From the NCBI RefSeq assembly GCF_020379485.1, contig NC_063444.1:3482652-3546651 (forward strand): a stretch of DNA of 64,000 bases, written 5' to 3'. The notes beneath the pieces were generated by a model. The model did no database searches. It had not been told where the DNA came from and was given only the letters and a program-made list of their open reading frames with translations. The DNA is from Brassica napus. Taxonomy: Eukaryota > Streptophyta > Magnoliopsida > Brassicales > Brassicaceae. The position numbers and the translations under genes are program-made. Position 1 is the stretch's first letter; each line of letters opens with the position of its first letter. Positions 31,591 through 42,774 of this stretch are shown here, one piece after another.

Positions 31591-32383
31591 TGTGGCTGGT
31601 GGTGGCTTTCGACGGAGGATGAGGGAGGAGGAGGAGGAGGAGGTGCGTAGGATAGCGTCGAGGGTGCAGGATAAAAGGGGGAGTGGAGAGGAGACCTTTT
31701 GGTGTGGTGTTAATGTAGAGAGAGGGTTGGCATGACTGGGCTACGCTACGTGGCTTTTAATACTCCTTTTTTTTTAATTGACTAATGGGCTTAGATCTGG
31801 GGCCCATTGAAAATTCTCCCTCCCTATTGTTTTTGAATTTTCAATGTATAAATAGTGTTTGTTATTCACTTTTATGTGGACTAGGGACCCGGGTTTATCT
31901 TCTATAGTTTTAGATTTTTCTATTATTTTGTAATTTATAATTGATTCTAATGTACTTAACATTTGTATAAAAGTGTGTGTTATTCACTTTTACCAAATTT
32001 TAATTAATTTTGAATTTATGTCTAGATAACATGTTTGCTTATTTTTAAAACTATTTTATTAATTTCATTTTTTTTTCTTTTGATTACATATAACATTTTA
32101 TGTGGATGTGATGTGGGATATTTTTAAAAATATGATTAAATTTACAGTTATTGCCAGTCAAAATTACTTAAATTATTCCTACTAGTCAATATTACCTTTA
32201 AATTTCCTTTTTACAACACTAGAGTAAACTGTCTATCAATAAGATTATTACTATGTTATTTTCTGAATTTGATCTGGATCCATTGTCTACTTCAACATTT
32301 ACCTTTATCAACATTTACATTAAATATTGTATTATTCACATTGATGTTTCTAGTCTTGCCTAACATTAACTACTGGTCTTCAG

Positions 32384-32441
32384 ACTGTTAGGTTATGTTT
32401 TTTTTTTTTTTTTTTTTGAATTGAAACTGTTAGGTTATGTT
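32384..32441 (-). mobile_element. Tail-only retroposon insertion 1
   Basis: An exact 16-bp direct repeat, ACTGTTAGGTTATGTT (32384-32399 and 32426-32441), flanks only a T run of about 18 and GAATTGAA. On the minus strand this is TTCAATTC plus poly(A), the pattern left by extreme 5' truncation during target-primed reverse transcription. Confidence 0.8.
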
Positions 32442-32475
32442 GATTGACAAAACATAAATTATTGATAAAAGAATT

Positions 32476-32526
32476 GGAGGGTGGCAACTTTTTTTTTTTT
32501 TTTTGTCACAGGGAGGGTGGCAACTT
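32476..32526 (-). mobile_element. Tail-only retroposon insertion 2
   Basis: An exact 15-bp direct repeat, GGAGGGTGGCAACTT (32476-32490 and 32512-32526), flanks a T run of 14 and GTCACAG; the minus strand reads CTGTGAC plus poly(A). It is the same kind of event as insertion 1 but at a distinct site 35 bp away. Confidence 0.8.
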
Positions 32527-32622
32527 AATTTTTAAAAGTATGGCGTTGTTAAGAAGAGCTGATGATGACAGTTGGTTCTAACCTAAAGTCTTTATTATTC
32601 TTTGTCTTTGAGCTGATAAGAG

Positions 32623-32920
32623 ATACTCATGATAATTAATGCTATGACTAAGGGTTCATCAGTTACAGGTTTCAATTCCCGGAGAAACTGATTTATTAAA
32701 CAATTATGCAGGCTACAGAAGAAAAGTTTACAAGGGATTTTCAACATGGTGCAAGTAAACTCGGTCAGGCGTGATCTTCATAGGACGGCTAAGGTGATTC
32801 AGTTAGGCGTAGATCTTTATGGCATGTAGTATTGTCGGTTGTCGGATCGTCTCTGTAATCTTTCTCATAATTGTAATATCATAATAAATCAGCGTTAAAA
32901 AAAAAATACTCATGATAATT
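32623..32920 (+). mobile_element. 5'-truncated LINE fragment with target-site duplication
   Basis: An exact 15-bp duplication, ATACTCATGATAATT (32623-32637 and 32906-32920), brackets 268 bp ending in poly(A). The 3' end (ATAATAAATCAGCGTT then A's) and the preceding GTCGGATCGTCTCTGTAATC resemble plant L1 3' ends. There is no ORF. Confidence 0.75.
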
Positions 32921-33054
32921 CATAAACTTAAGCCAATCCCATATACAATATAATTTTATTAAATATATTATATGTAACCTGCTATTAAAAAATAACTAGC
33001 CTTCTATTTTAAATATTCTATCCAAATAACTAATTGCTTTTAGTTAAAAAAATA

Positions 33055-33254
33055 TCCTTTGTATATGTTTTTTTTTTTGATGACCGTGGGGTTCCCAGGC
33101 GGTAAGCCCAGACTAATCTCCACGAGGCCTTCCATCCGGGTACGCACGGTTATAGGCGGGAAGGTGGCCAAGGCGACTCGAACCCAGGGCGGGCACTGCA
33201 GCCGGAGTTCCAATACCACTAGGCCAAGAGCTTTTGGTTTCCTTTGTATATGTT
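33055..33254 (-). mobile_element. tRNA-derived SINE beside the polygalacturonase stop codon
   Basis: An exact 15-bp duplication, TCCTTTGTATATGTT (33055-33069 and 33240-33254), brackets ~170 bp. On the minus strand the element starts ACCAAAAGCTCTTGGCCTAG, has an A-box-like TGGCCTAGTGG and a B box GGTTCGAGTC (the RNA polymerase III promoter layout of tRNA genes), and ends GGTCATCAAAAAAA. The right-hand duplication ends at 33254; the polygalacturonase stop codon occupies 33256-33258. The SINE has the same orientation as that gene and so forms the start of its 3' UTR. Confidence 0.85.
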
Positions 33255-33255
33255 G

Positions 33256-35562
33256 CTAAATAATTTTTGGAAGAGAAGGAAACAACGGCAAAAGTTGAGG
33301 ATATAAACCACAGTTTATATGGATGTTAACGAATGAAGCTTTCACATCTGCAAATTTACAATATGCAGAGAGTTTCTTCCCCGGCTTTGCAGATGTGAGT
33401 TTGATATGTTCCATCACGATGTTATGACACCCTTGATTTTCATCACAGTCTAGCTTTATTGCAATTTTACTTGCTGAAGTCCCTTCAATATATCTGAATG
33501 TTACGTCGCTTACTTTCACCGCATTCCCCTGCAATATTCATAAAACATATGTGCATTCAATAAAAAATATGAATTGAACGTAAAACTCATACCTAGAGGA
33601 AAACTATTGTACGATTTGCACATTTATCTTTTAGCAAAAAAAAAATGTTTTGCACACTTATGTCGTGATCGTAAGATACCAAAGGTGAAGCATATTGTAA
33701 TTTAGTCATATGGTTTTATTACCAATTGGTTAGTACAGTAACAATATTTCATCGAATTTGATTTATCATCTATTTAAGATGTCTAGTTTGCAAGACTAGA
33801 TGTAAAAAAAAAACTTAGCTTATAGTATATAGGTTTATATGTGATTTGTATACAGAATTCTAGTAAAAATTAATATAGTTTGAATATTACCTTGACATGA
33901 CCAGTGCCACCATTAGAGTAATGTTGATCGATGATTATGGGGTATTTAGTATTTGTTACCGTAATATTTTCAAATAATATATTCTTGGCTAACCCTTTTC
34001 CTCCCTAAAATATGCAAGGTTCAATATTATATATATTCTTCAGAAGAATATAATATTTTGGTTGAAAAAAAAATTTACATGCCAAGTCTTGATTCTTGCC
34101 CCATTTTGAGTTCCCCAAAAGCTGCAGCTTCTTACGATCACGTTCTCAACAGTGTCATCTATATCACCTTTGCCCAAACTTCCAATGCTGCGTTTTATTT
34201 TGAATTTTTAAGACATAATAAACAAGTTAATGTTTTTTTTTTGAACAAAATAAACAAGATACGGATAAACAAGTTAATGTTTAAAATAATTTTCATGAAA
34301 CAAGTAAAATACGGATGAATTTGAATCTCTTTGTGCTGTTATATCTAGAAACCTGATACCATGACCTGGACCACATGCCACACGAGTAATGTTGATGTCG
34401 GAAGAACCACCACGCTCACCAGTAATTGCAATACAATCATCACCTAATATGTAGGAAATATAACAACACATAAAGAAGCCGTTTATCATACATTTTCTCA
34501 AATTCAGTCCATGTAATGTAAACAAAACTTGTTTTCAAATTTAAATAAAAAGAAGAATTAAAGAGTACCAGTTTGGATAGACGAGTCTAAGATACGAATA
34601 TTGTGTGAAAGAGAAATACCAATGCCATCAGTGTTTGGACTCTTCTCGGGTGCTAGCAAAGTAAGATTTGATAAAGTTGCATTGGTGCAACCATAGACTG
34701 AAATGTGATTCTTTGGACTATTGTATTGAGTTAGCCCATTATATATTATGTCGGTGCATTGCTTAAAGCTAAGTGTCTGCACATGCAACACAACAGAATA
34801 ATGTATATTACTGTAAAATTTACTACATTGTTATATATAAAGAGTGAAAAGGATTATGGTGGAAAGTGACCTACTCTGGGTCGTTTAGAGTGACGAACAG
34901 ATCGCCACCAAGTTTCTCCATGGGGGTCAAGGACACCTGAGCCGTTGATGAAGAGACTTTCCACGTTCTTGAACATTAACCAACTCTCAGTTCGTTTGTT
35001 TCCCCACTGTTTTGGTCTCTTCGGCGCTTCTATTTTCCCATCGATCTTACCCCAGAAAAATAAATTATACATGTATGTGAATATGTGAATCATGTAATAC
35101 ATGTGTATATGTGTGAATGGATAACAATTTTTGCATGTGGTATGTGGATATCTTCATATAAATCAGTTGGATTTATAACGTGTTCAGAGTACCTGAATAT
35201 GAATGTAAGAAGATACGCATGGACCTTCAAACAGTTGTGGTTGTATAGTGTATTTTTCATTCTCATTTATCACTAGCGATGACCCGCCAGTCCCTTCACC
35301 TTCACCTTCGCATAACCCTTTCCATGCTTTTTGAAATACCTTTTTTAAAATGATAAATTTAACATATTACGTTTGTTCTTCTGACAAGAATCTAACTACA
35401 GATCAATAGTTATAACAGATCAATTACTTGTGAATAATCAACGTTTTTATGGTTAGTATCAGTTATGAAATCTTTGATCCTTAGAATCCTCCGGCCATCT
35501 CCGTATTCCAGATGACACGATACAATTATAATCATTGAGAATAATGTTTTCAAACACTTCAT
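33256..35562 (-). CDS. Polygalacturonase-like pectinase (GH28)
   Basis: Eight minus-strand exons give 415 residues: 35562-35428, 35339-35193, 35045-34875, 34776-34569, 34443-34353, 34187-34079, 34004-33891, 33528-33256. Phases agree throughout. A hydrophobic signal peptide (MKCLKTLFSMIIIVSCHL) precedes a right-handed beta-helix. All four GH28 signatures are present: SPNTDGI, GDDCIAITG, CGPGHGI and RIKTW, supplying the catalytic Asp residues and His. The enzyme should hydrolyse homogalacturonan in the cell wall during growth, separation or pollen development. Synteny places it with the At4g32370/At4g32375/At4g32380 pectin lyase-like group; which one is not resolved. The exon 2 acceptor (TTTTAAAAAAG) is weak, so the junction near residues 45-46 is the least certain point. 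Confidence 0.85.
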
Positions 35563-36602
35563 AGTAAAAGAAAATGGGACAATTGTATGTATGTTTAAAT
35601 AAAATGAGAAAATGATAAAAGAAAATCAATGGGAAAGAAAAGGTATTGTATCACCATTTGAATATTGTCTTGAAGATATATTATATAACATGTTTTTTTT
35701 TAATGTTTTTGCGTGGTATAGGTTAATACAATAGATTTTTTTTTTACTAAAATTAACAAAGATTTGGAAAATTTTGTAACTTGGAATTACAGTGTATTAT
35801 GTTGATAGTATATGTGTATATTTATATGTTAACTTGAGACTCAAACAGTCTTATGATATTTTTGATTACTTGTCAAAATGTCAAGATTAAAAACAATTAG
35901 AACTATTCTGAGATACATGCCACGTTCACAGTACAATCTGATATCATTTAAGAGGCTAACACAACAAAAGATTATATACAAATTTTAAGAAAACTAGATT
36001 ACTATACACGAACAAGTCTACTCCGAACTTTATAAAAAAAAACAAGAGTTAGTTCGGGATCTTAAAATTTTAGAAAACTGATTGTATTCAGAAATTAGAA
36101 CATTATCTGAAAAGCCTTAATTTCTATATAACGATGTGTAGATTGTTAACTAATATAGTTTGCTTCAACAACTCTACTATTATTAACTATAGATTTTTAA
36201 ATAATGAAGATGATAAATATTAAGATAAAAAATCTCTTTACATATTAATCTTTGGTTTTTAGTTTATAAAGTCGTTTTAGATTAATTGAACCTATATTTC
36301 TAAGTTATGATTAAATAGTGATGGAAACACATAACTCAATAATAATTAGTGTTGTAACCTAACCGCTTTCCATTCTTCTAAACAGAAACACATCCTTTCA
36401 ATTTTGTTTATAAACTGTTAAATGAAACCCAACATAGCAAACAAATGATCAATAACTCTTTGGGGTCAATAACAATGTGTCAGACCAACAATGGGAAAGT
36501 AATAGTAAGAAGTGAGTAATGGCCCATTACTAATGGGTAATAGAATATGTGATCTCCAAACAGACACTATGTTTCTCTAAGCTCATAAACTGCTCAAAAC
36601 AT
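35563..36602. other. Polygalacturonase promoter and IST1-like 3' region
   Basis: AT-rich. Both flanking genes are on the minus strand. No ORF, repeat pair or TATA box was assigned with confidence. Confidence 0.5.
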
Positions 36603-39222
36603 TTACCTTCCTTTTAGCTCTGCAAATCTGGCAGCCAAATCCTCATAGTCAGGTAACTTGGGGTGAACGTGCTTAGCTTCACTACGTTCTGGCTGAAACG
36701 AGGCGGCACGAGCAAACGTCTTTGCGGGTTCAGATGGTCCGGCAAATTGTTCACTGGGGAGACTGAGTGACCGAGCGGGATGATGAATCTCTTCACCTTC
36801 TGCTTTTCTATGATGTGAACGTCTGCTTTTAGATTCTTCATAACTTGAAGGCTTTTTACTGTAATGCATCAGAAGTTTATCCATCATCTTTTCCTCACTG
36901 TCCTTCTCATCTTCATCTACTAAGACTTGAAGGCCTTTCCTTGAGTGTTCCCTTCTTCTGCTGCTTCTTGTATCATCTCCATCACCCGTTTGTACAATGT
37001 GTTTTCTTCTACTAGATCGCCGCTTCAGAGATTGATCATCTCTGTCATTCACTTGATGCTGACCTGCTTCAGAAACCTTTTTATCAGTGTCTGGACACTT
37101 TCCTTCTTCACCATCAAACCGAGCCTTTGGATAAGCTGAAGCTTCAGGTTTTTCAATCTTTGCTTTACCATTCGGTTTAACATACGGAGGTGGGGGAAGG
37201 GACTTCATCATTCTCTCTGTTTCTCGCTCCTCAAACTTCCTTGCTGGATCATATCCATCTCCACCACCCTTGATGTTACCAGCAGGTGAATTTTTTTCTG
37301 TGCCCTCTCGCACAGGAACTGTGTTTTCTCTCCTCTCGTGATCGCTGCGATGTCTACGGACTGAATCTATAGATGGTGTTCTTTTCGACCTTGGCTTTGG
37401 AGGCATTGAGAGGTTATCTTCTACTTTCTGAGGCGCATGCTCTTCACCATCCTCATGTTTGTAGCCTTTGAAGAAACTTTCTTGCTTAAAGCCAAGAACT
37501 AACTTATCTTCTGTTTTGGTGCTGCTACGCTTGTGTTTCTCTGTCACCTCTGTTTTCTTAGGCGCTGCAGCAGCTTCACCATTTTGATGTCCAACCCCTT
37601 GAACGAGATTCTCACGTTTGATCTTCATCACTATAGTGTCACCTTCGTTAAAAATAGGTTGAGGTCTTCCTCTGGAAGATTTGTGCTTAGGTTGCAAATG
37701 GAACTCTTTTCTCTCTGCCCTGTCATCCTTGATATCCGATCTGGAGGCGTGACGAACATCATCTGACTTATCTTTAGATGCTAGCCCACGCTGATGTTCT
37801 CTGAGACCATTCTGATAATTATCCGGTCGAAAGAAAGGATCCCTTCTCTCTGATGCAACATCCTTTTTCCTTTCTGATGGCAAGGCCACGCTTCCGTCTA
37901 AAGACTTGTGCTTCTCGTGAGTGGTATCCTGTTCATGACCATGAGAAAAATCATAAATCAGTCACGTTCCAAATATTTCAGGTTATTGCCCCTTAAACCA
38001 AATGAGTCATTCGTCATACCTTTACTGAACTACCATTTTGCCTCAAGATCCTCTTCTCAAAAGCTTTAGAATCCCAACGAATAGCATACTCCGATGCAAC
38101 ATCTTCCATCAACTTCACTTTCTTCTCCAAAGAAAATGGCTTTGATGTCATATTCTCAACAAGCTATAAGAAAAAAACAAGTACGTGCTTAACCATACAT
38201 GCTCAATAAGATTTCCAGATGAGTTTAACTGATAAAAATAAATACGTGAGAAAAAAAACTCTTACCTCTTGATTGACAAACACACTAAGTGAATCTGCGT
38301 ACTTCTCGTGAAACATCTGCCTCAGCTCACGCAGCTCAGGCAATTCAGAAAATCCAGCGGCTGCAAACATTAACGACGACACAGCTTCACGACAATCTTC
38401 TGGACATTCCCTGGAAAAGCAAGCGCAAATCAACTAATCAAAACAAAACCATGTTTCCACCAAGAACAAAGTACTTTTAAGTCTTTAACTATCTTTGAGA
38501 ATGCTTAACTAAGCCACACAAAAAATTACATATCACTAAAGAAACATGAACAACGTGAGTAGGAAAACGCCAAAAAGATGAGGTAATGACTTTCGTTATA
38601 TATAATCAATATTTATAAACAAAAGTCCAAACAACCTGATCTTGATTCTTCAATATAAAACCTAACAAGTTGATATGCCAGAGAATCTACAAGTAAATTT
38701 CTCATCTACTCATAAGTATGTTACAGCTAACTCAAGAATCATAAAATATTCTCAAAGCAAAAGCCATTAACAGTCTTACTCCATCTTCTGCATCGTAGAG
38801 AGTTGCTTATACACGAAATCACAAGTGCTCTCGACGAAATCAAGATTCCAGAGATGCCTTAGTTCATCAAGAAGCCCTCCCGCCTGCATATCTCAAACGA
38901 TTATCATCAAAAAACCAAATCTGAATCCCTAAATCAATCCTTGTAACGAACGATAACGTTACCCTGGTATAAGCATTGACGTCACGGCCATTAGAGATAA
39001 GATCGGCAAAATCTCCCTTGAGAAACTTGATCGTGGCGGTCCTCTTCCTCCGAAGAACATCGATCCGATTCTTCGTCAGTTTTATCAGTGGCTTCCTGCC
39101 GAATCAAATCGCACGATCGAATCGATTTCGCACATTAAAAGATTAAAGAGTTAATCAGAGAGAAGAGAAGAGAAACAAAACCCCTTGGGAGCGAATCCGC
39201 GGCCTAAGATACCGTCAAACAT
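36603..39222 (-). CDS. IST1-like ESCRT-III-associated protein
   Basis: Six minus-strand exons give 630 residues: 39222-39182, 39095-38963, 38883-38780, 38410-38266, 38163-38020, 37928-36603. Phases agree. Residues ~12-180 form the Ist1 domain: KLTKNRIDVLRRKRTATIKF, CPEDCREAVSSLMFAAAGF, SKPFSLEKKVKLMEDVASEY. The large last exon (~440 residues) is hydrophilic, Lys/Arg/Glu-rich and probably disordered, ending in a small conserved L-P-D-Y-E-D-L-A-A-R-F motif. IST1 proteins bind Vps4/LIP5 and CHMP1 and tune ESCRT-III disassembly at multivesicular bodies. Synteny gives At4g32350. The start MFDGILGRGFAPKG fits plant IST1-like N-termini. It is divergent to the TPR gene 3.5 kb away. Confidence 0.88.
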
Positions 39223-40406
39223 CGTAAGATCGCTTCGCAACAACGACGGTTAAGATTCCGATTGTGATCCGCCGGGAAACGGAAGCTCGAGTGATAGAGA
39301 GAGAGAGAATGGCGTTTTTCTTCAGCTGTGGGTTTTTAAAATTGAAGGCAACCGCATCTCAAGCTGAGTGGAGAACATGAAGGTGGTGGTGAGAGACCTT
39401 AGTCCTTTATTGATACGACTACGTTTTGACCTTTTGGTGTTGTTAACGTTATAAAGGGTATTTTGGGGAATTTATTATTTCTTTTTCCTTTTTAGGTGGT
39501 GAGTGAGTGAGGGATCAAATCGATAACTTCTGCTAGCTGTTGTTGTTCTTCTAGTGGAATTGGGTGGGATGATCTGGTACAAATGGGTCCAATCTCATTG
39601 CATGGAGTCTGTAGACCTGCACCAATAAATGAATTTAATTCACCGACGGCTTTATTTTAAAGCTTTTTCTTTAACCGATTTTCTCTCTTTTGTCAGAAAT
39701 GTTTTTTTTGGTCTAATTTTGTCGGGAAATGTTTGTAAAATATTTTACATTTGTTTCGTTTTTCTTTTGTCAACACATTTGTTTTCGATTCATTTTTGTA
39801 AACTGGATTTGATATTACGGTTTATGCATTAGTAAATGTTTTCAACTTGTTATATGTATTAACAAACAAATTAATATGTTGACTAATATGTGGACATCAA
39901 AAAACATCATTGCTAATTGTCCTAATCCATCGTCTGTTATTTAATTCCTCATCGATTATTTAAAGAGAGAATAACTCTTGTGTCCATGTTCTTGATTTGA
40001 TTAAGGCCGTGGAAACCGGCTAAAGATGCGAAGGATTTCGCCTTTAAGCCTATCTGTTTAGGCAGAATCAAATTCCCTTAATCCACTTACTTACGTGCTT
40101 CCGTGTCCAATCAAATTTAGAGCTGTAAAATGGTTGGGCTGTCCAATGGATGTCCATGTTCAAATATATTTGGGTTTCCATTAGTTATACCAATATTTCT
40201 AGATGAGTTTTAAATGGTCAAAACTGGGAAACCAATTAATCTATGGTTGTTTGTGGATTTGGTTAATACGGACATGGGCGGCCCAATTAAAAAAAAATTT
40301 AGGGTTTCCAAAATTTGGAGAAAAATTGGAAAATTTCATTTCATAGTGAAAGAGAGTTTATGCGACTTCTTTGGCGATTTTGGTGATTGAAACTTGGTTC
40401 CATCGG

Positions 40407-41036
40407 AGAAATTGAGTTTTTCCGCCAAAACCGCAAAATCAAGTTTTCCCACCAAAACCGCAAAATCGAGTTTTCCTGCCAAAACCGCAAAATCGAGTTT
40501 CCTGCAAAATCGAGTTTTTCCGCTAAAACCGCAAAATCGAGTTTTCTGAAAAATCGAGTTTTTCTGCCAAAACCAGAAAATCGAGTTTTCCCGTCAAAAC
40601 CGCAAAATCGAGTTTTCCCGCCGAAACCGGAAAATCGAGTTTTCCCGCCAAAACCGGAAAATCGAGTTTTCCCGCCGAAACCGCAAAATCGAGTTTTCCC
40701 GCCGAAACCGCAAAATCGAGTTTTCCCACCGAAACCGCAAAATTGAGTCTTCCCGCTGAAACCGCAAAATCGAGTTTTCCACCAAAACCAGAAAATCGAG
40801 TTTTTCCGCCAAAACCGGAAAATCGTGTTCTACCAAAACCAAAAAATCGAGTTTTCTTGCCAAACCCGAAAAATTGAGTTTTCCCGCCAAAACCGTAAAA
40901 TCGAGTTTTCCCGTCAAAACCGTAAAATCGAGTTTTCCCGCCAAAACCGAAAAATCGAGTTTTCCTTGCAAGATTGGAAAATCGAGTTTGTCCGTCAAAA
41001 CCTCAAAATCGAGTTTTCTGCCAAAACTGTAAAATT
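40407..41036. repeat. 27-bp minisatellite, about 24 units, with E2F motifs
   Basis: The unit is approximately GAGTTTTCCCGCC followed by AAAACCGCAAAATC. About 24 units occupy some 630 bp with point variants (CCG/CCA, GCC/GTC). Because 27 is divisible by 3, long open frames run on both strands (119 codons plus, 134 codons minus) as artefacts of the repeat; these are not called as genes. Confidence 0.92.
40614..40942 (+). promoter_or_regulatory. Cluster of six exact E2F sites (TTTCCCGCC)
   Basis: Exact TTTCCCGCC starts at 40614, 40641, 40668, 40695, 40880 and 40934, one per repeat unit; other units carry near matches such as TTTCCCGTC. TTTSSCGC is the established binding consensus of plant E2F/DP cell-cycle factors. 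Occupancy and any effect on the IST1-like or TPR gene are unknown. Confidence 0.6.
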
Positions 41037-42528
41037 TGTAGGCTTATAGATAAAAAATATAAAAATTTCTTATATTGTCCATTATGGATTTCATGGCAGC
41101 CCATGTAAACATGGGTGTTAGCGGGTCTGGTCTTTAATGGACATGGTTCCTAATGGATATGGTGATTCTTTGTCCACAAACAATAAATGGATATGTGCTA
41201 ATGTACGGCTCTAATCAAATTACATTAAAATACTTTCTGACAAGAATAATGATCCTTTTTAGACAGGAATAATGATTCTTAAAAAAAAAGGAATAATGAT
41301 TCTTTTTTAGACAAGAATAATCAAATTTAAACCAAATTCCACAATTCAATCTAAATTTGAGTTGATTTGTTTTTTAATGAGGTTTTATATGATTTTGAGG
41401 AATTACAGAGAATAAAATAATTTTTGTTAAACCACTCTAGAATATCATATAAAACCATGAGATTTGAGTTTTAATTTTTTTTAACCAAGAAACTCCACCC
41501 AAACACTCTAAAATCACTTTAAAACTTTAAAACTCCACGACTTAAAATACTTTGCAATAACAATGGATTTCAGAGTACCTTATAAAATGTCAAGTTCAAT
41601 AACACTGGATTTTAAATGAGTTTTTAAAATTCATGTTTCAATAACAGTAAATTTGTCATTTTGACACAAATCACCTAAAACTTTCAATTCAATACATCCC
41701 CCTTAGTCTCACTCTATATACTTCTAATTAACAAAGTAGTAGAATTTAGCCAATTATTCTCCCCCTCTCGTAAATATTACTTTTAAAAAATATACTATTA
41801 AAATATAAATTTAAAATGAGTTAACTAACTATAAATAATACGGTAAAATATTATTGATCAACCAATTTTCAATAAAATTAAAATAATATTAAAAGTAGAA
41901 AAATTACATCGAACATATTTTAAAACATCTTATATAATGGAACAAAAAGAATGTTTCTTTTTTGGTTTGATGAAAAACTGCTTTAAAATATTTATATTTT
42001 TTCTAATATTTTCAGTTCATTTTGGTTTGTTATAAAACGATCTCAAATATATTCATCTATTTTAACTTTAAAATAAAGTAATTCTAAAATAGGTTAACTC
42101 TAAAGTAATGATATATTTTTATTTTTTATTTTGAAAAGGAATAATTTTAAAATATTCTTTCTATTTTACAACTAGTTCCTTTTGTTAAATTAATTTAATT
42201 ACTTTTAACTTTTATAAGATTTTTATAAAATTATAACTTTGTTTAAACTAAAATTAAAAAGATTATTATGTAAATAAAAAATGTGATTCTATTTTTATAA
42301 AAAGTATATTTCTCTAAAAAGTATTTTTTAGTTATAAATAAAATTTAAAAGTTAAATGACTTTTTGAAAATAAAAAAGTATGATTTTAAAGTTAAAAATG
42401 CTATTTTAACTCTATAATTAGAAAAAGAAATAGCAATATGTTATACTAAGAAAAAAATAGAGATGAGTTGGAACATATTCTTCTCTATTATAATATTTAA
42501 AATTGAAAATATCAATGAGTTGAAAATG

Positions 42529-42533
<5 letters not shown>

Positions 42534-42566
<33 letters not shown>
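42534..42566. repeat. (TA)n microsatellite
   Basis: About 16 uninterrupted TA units roughly 210 bp upstream of the TPR gene start. It could serve as a length-polymorphic marker. Confidence 0.9.
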
Positions 42567-42571
<5 letters not shown>

Positions 42572-42774
42572 GGACTCTACTGGAAGTTATAATGGCTAAA
42601 ATTTGTTTATAAATTCAAGGATGTGAATATGAATATTTAGAACTTTGGGATCAATTTGAAAGGAATAACAAATAGCGGGGATGATAAGAACATATACTCC
42701 ATGATATTTTCAGTCTCATAAATATCTTTCATCTCCTCTCACACACACTCCACTAAAAAAGAAGATTACCAAAA

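Larger units (their letters stand above)
31591..33255. other. Transporter promoter and retroposon-rich intergenic region
   Basis: 31,591-31,750 is leader/promoter of the minus-strand transporter. 31,800-32,380 is AT-rich with nothing recognised. 32,384-33,254 holds four successive A-tailed retroposon insertions, each with its own target-site duplication and listed separately. Confidence 0.6.
40118..41213. mobile_element. Non-autonomous hAT element carrying a minisatellite
   Basis: An exact 8-bp target-site duplication ATCAAATT (40110-40117 and 41214-41221) flanks 1096 bp with short terminal inverted repeats: TAGAGCTGTAAAATGG at the left and, reverse-complemented from the right, TAGAGCCGTACATTAG. 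Subterminal words of the GGACATGG/CCATGTCC type recur in both flanks. No transposase is present; most of the interior is the 27-bp array. Confidence 0.85.
39223..42774. other. Divergent intergenic region containing a minisatellite-bearing hAT element
   Basis: Between the start codons of the IST1-like (-) and TPR (+) genes. 39,223-39,350 is the IST1-like leader (GAGA-rich). 40,110-41,221 is a hAT element with a 27-bp minisatellite. 41,230-41,710 has MITE-like AT-rich DNA without defined ends. 42,534-42,566 is a (TA)n tract. The TPR promoter lies just before 42775. Confidence 0.6.

Noticed and set aside
33067..33240. A tRNA gene suggested by a B-box GGTTCGAGTC
   Set aside because: The sequence does not fold into a full tRNA and has a poly(A) tail and target-site duplications; it is a tRNA-derived SINE.
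40387..40998. Long ORFs on both strands in the 27-bp array
   Set aside because: Explained by the repeat period being a multiple of three; no start context, domain or non-repeat portion.
41230..41710. Possible further MITE
   Set aside because: The sequence resembles common Brassica AT-rich MITEs, but no paired termini or target-site duplication could be fixed.
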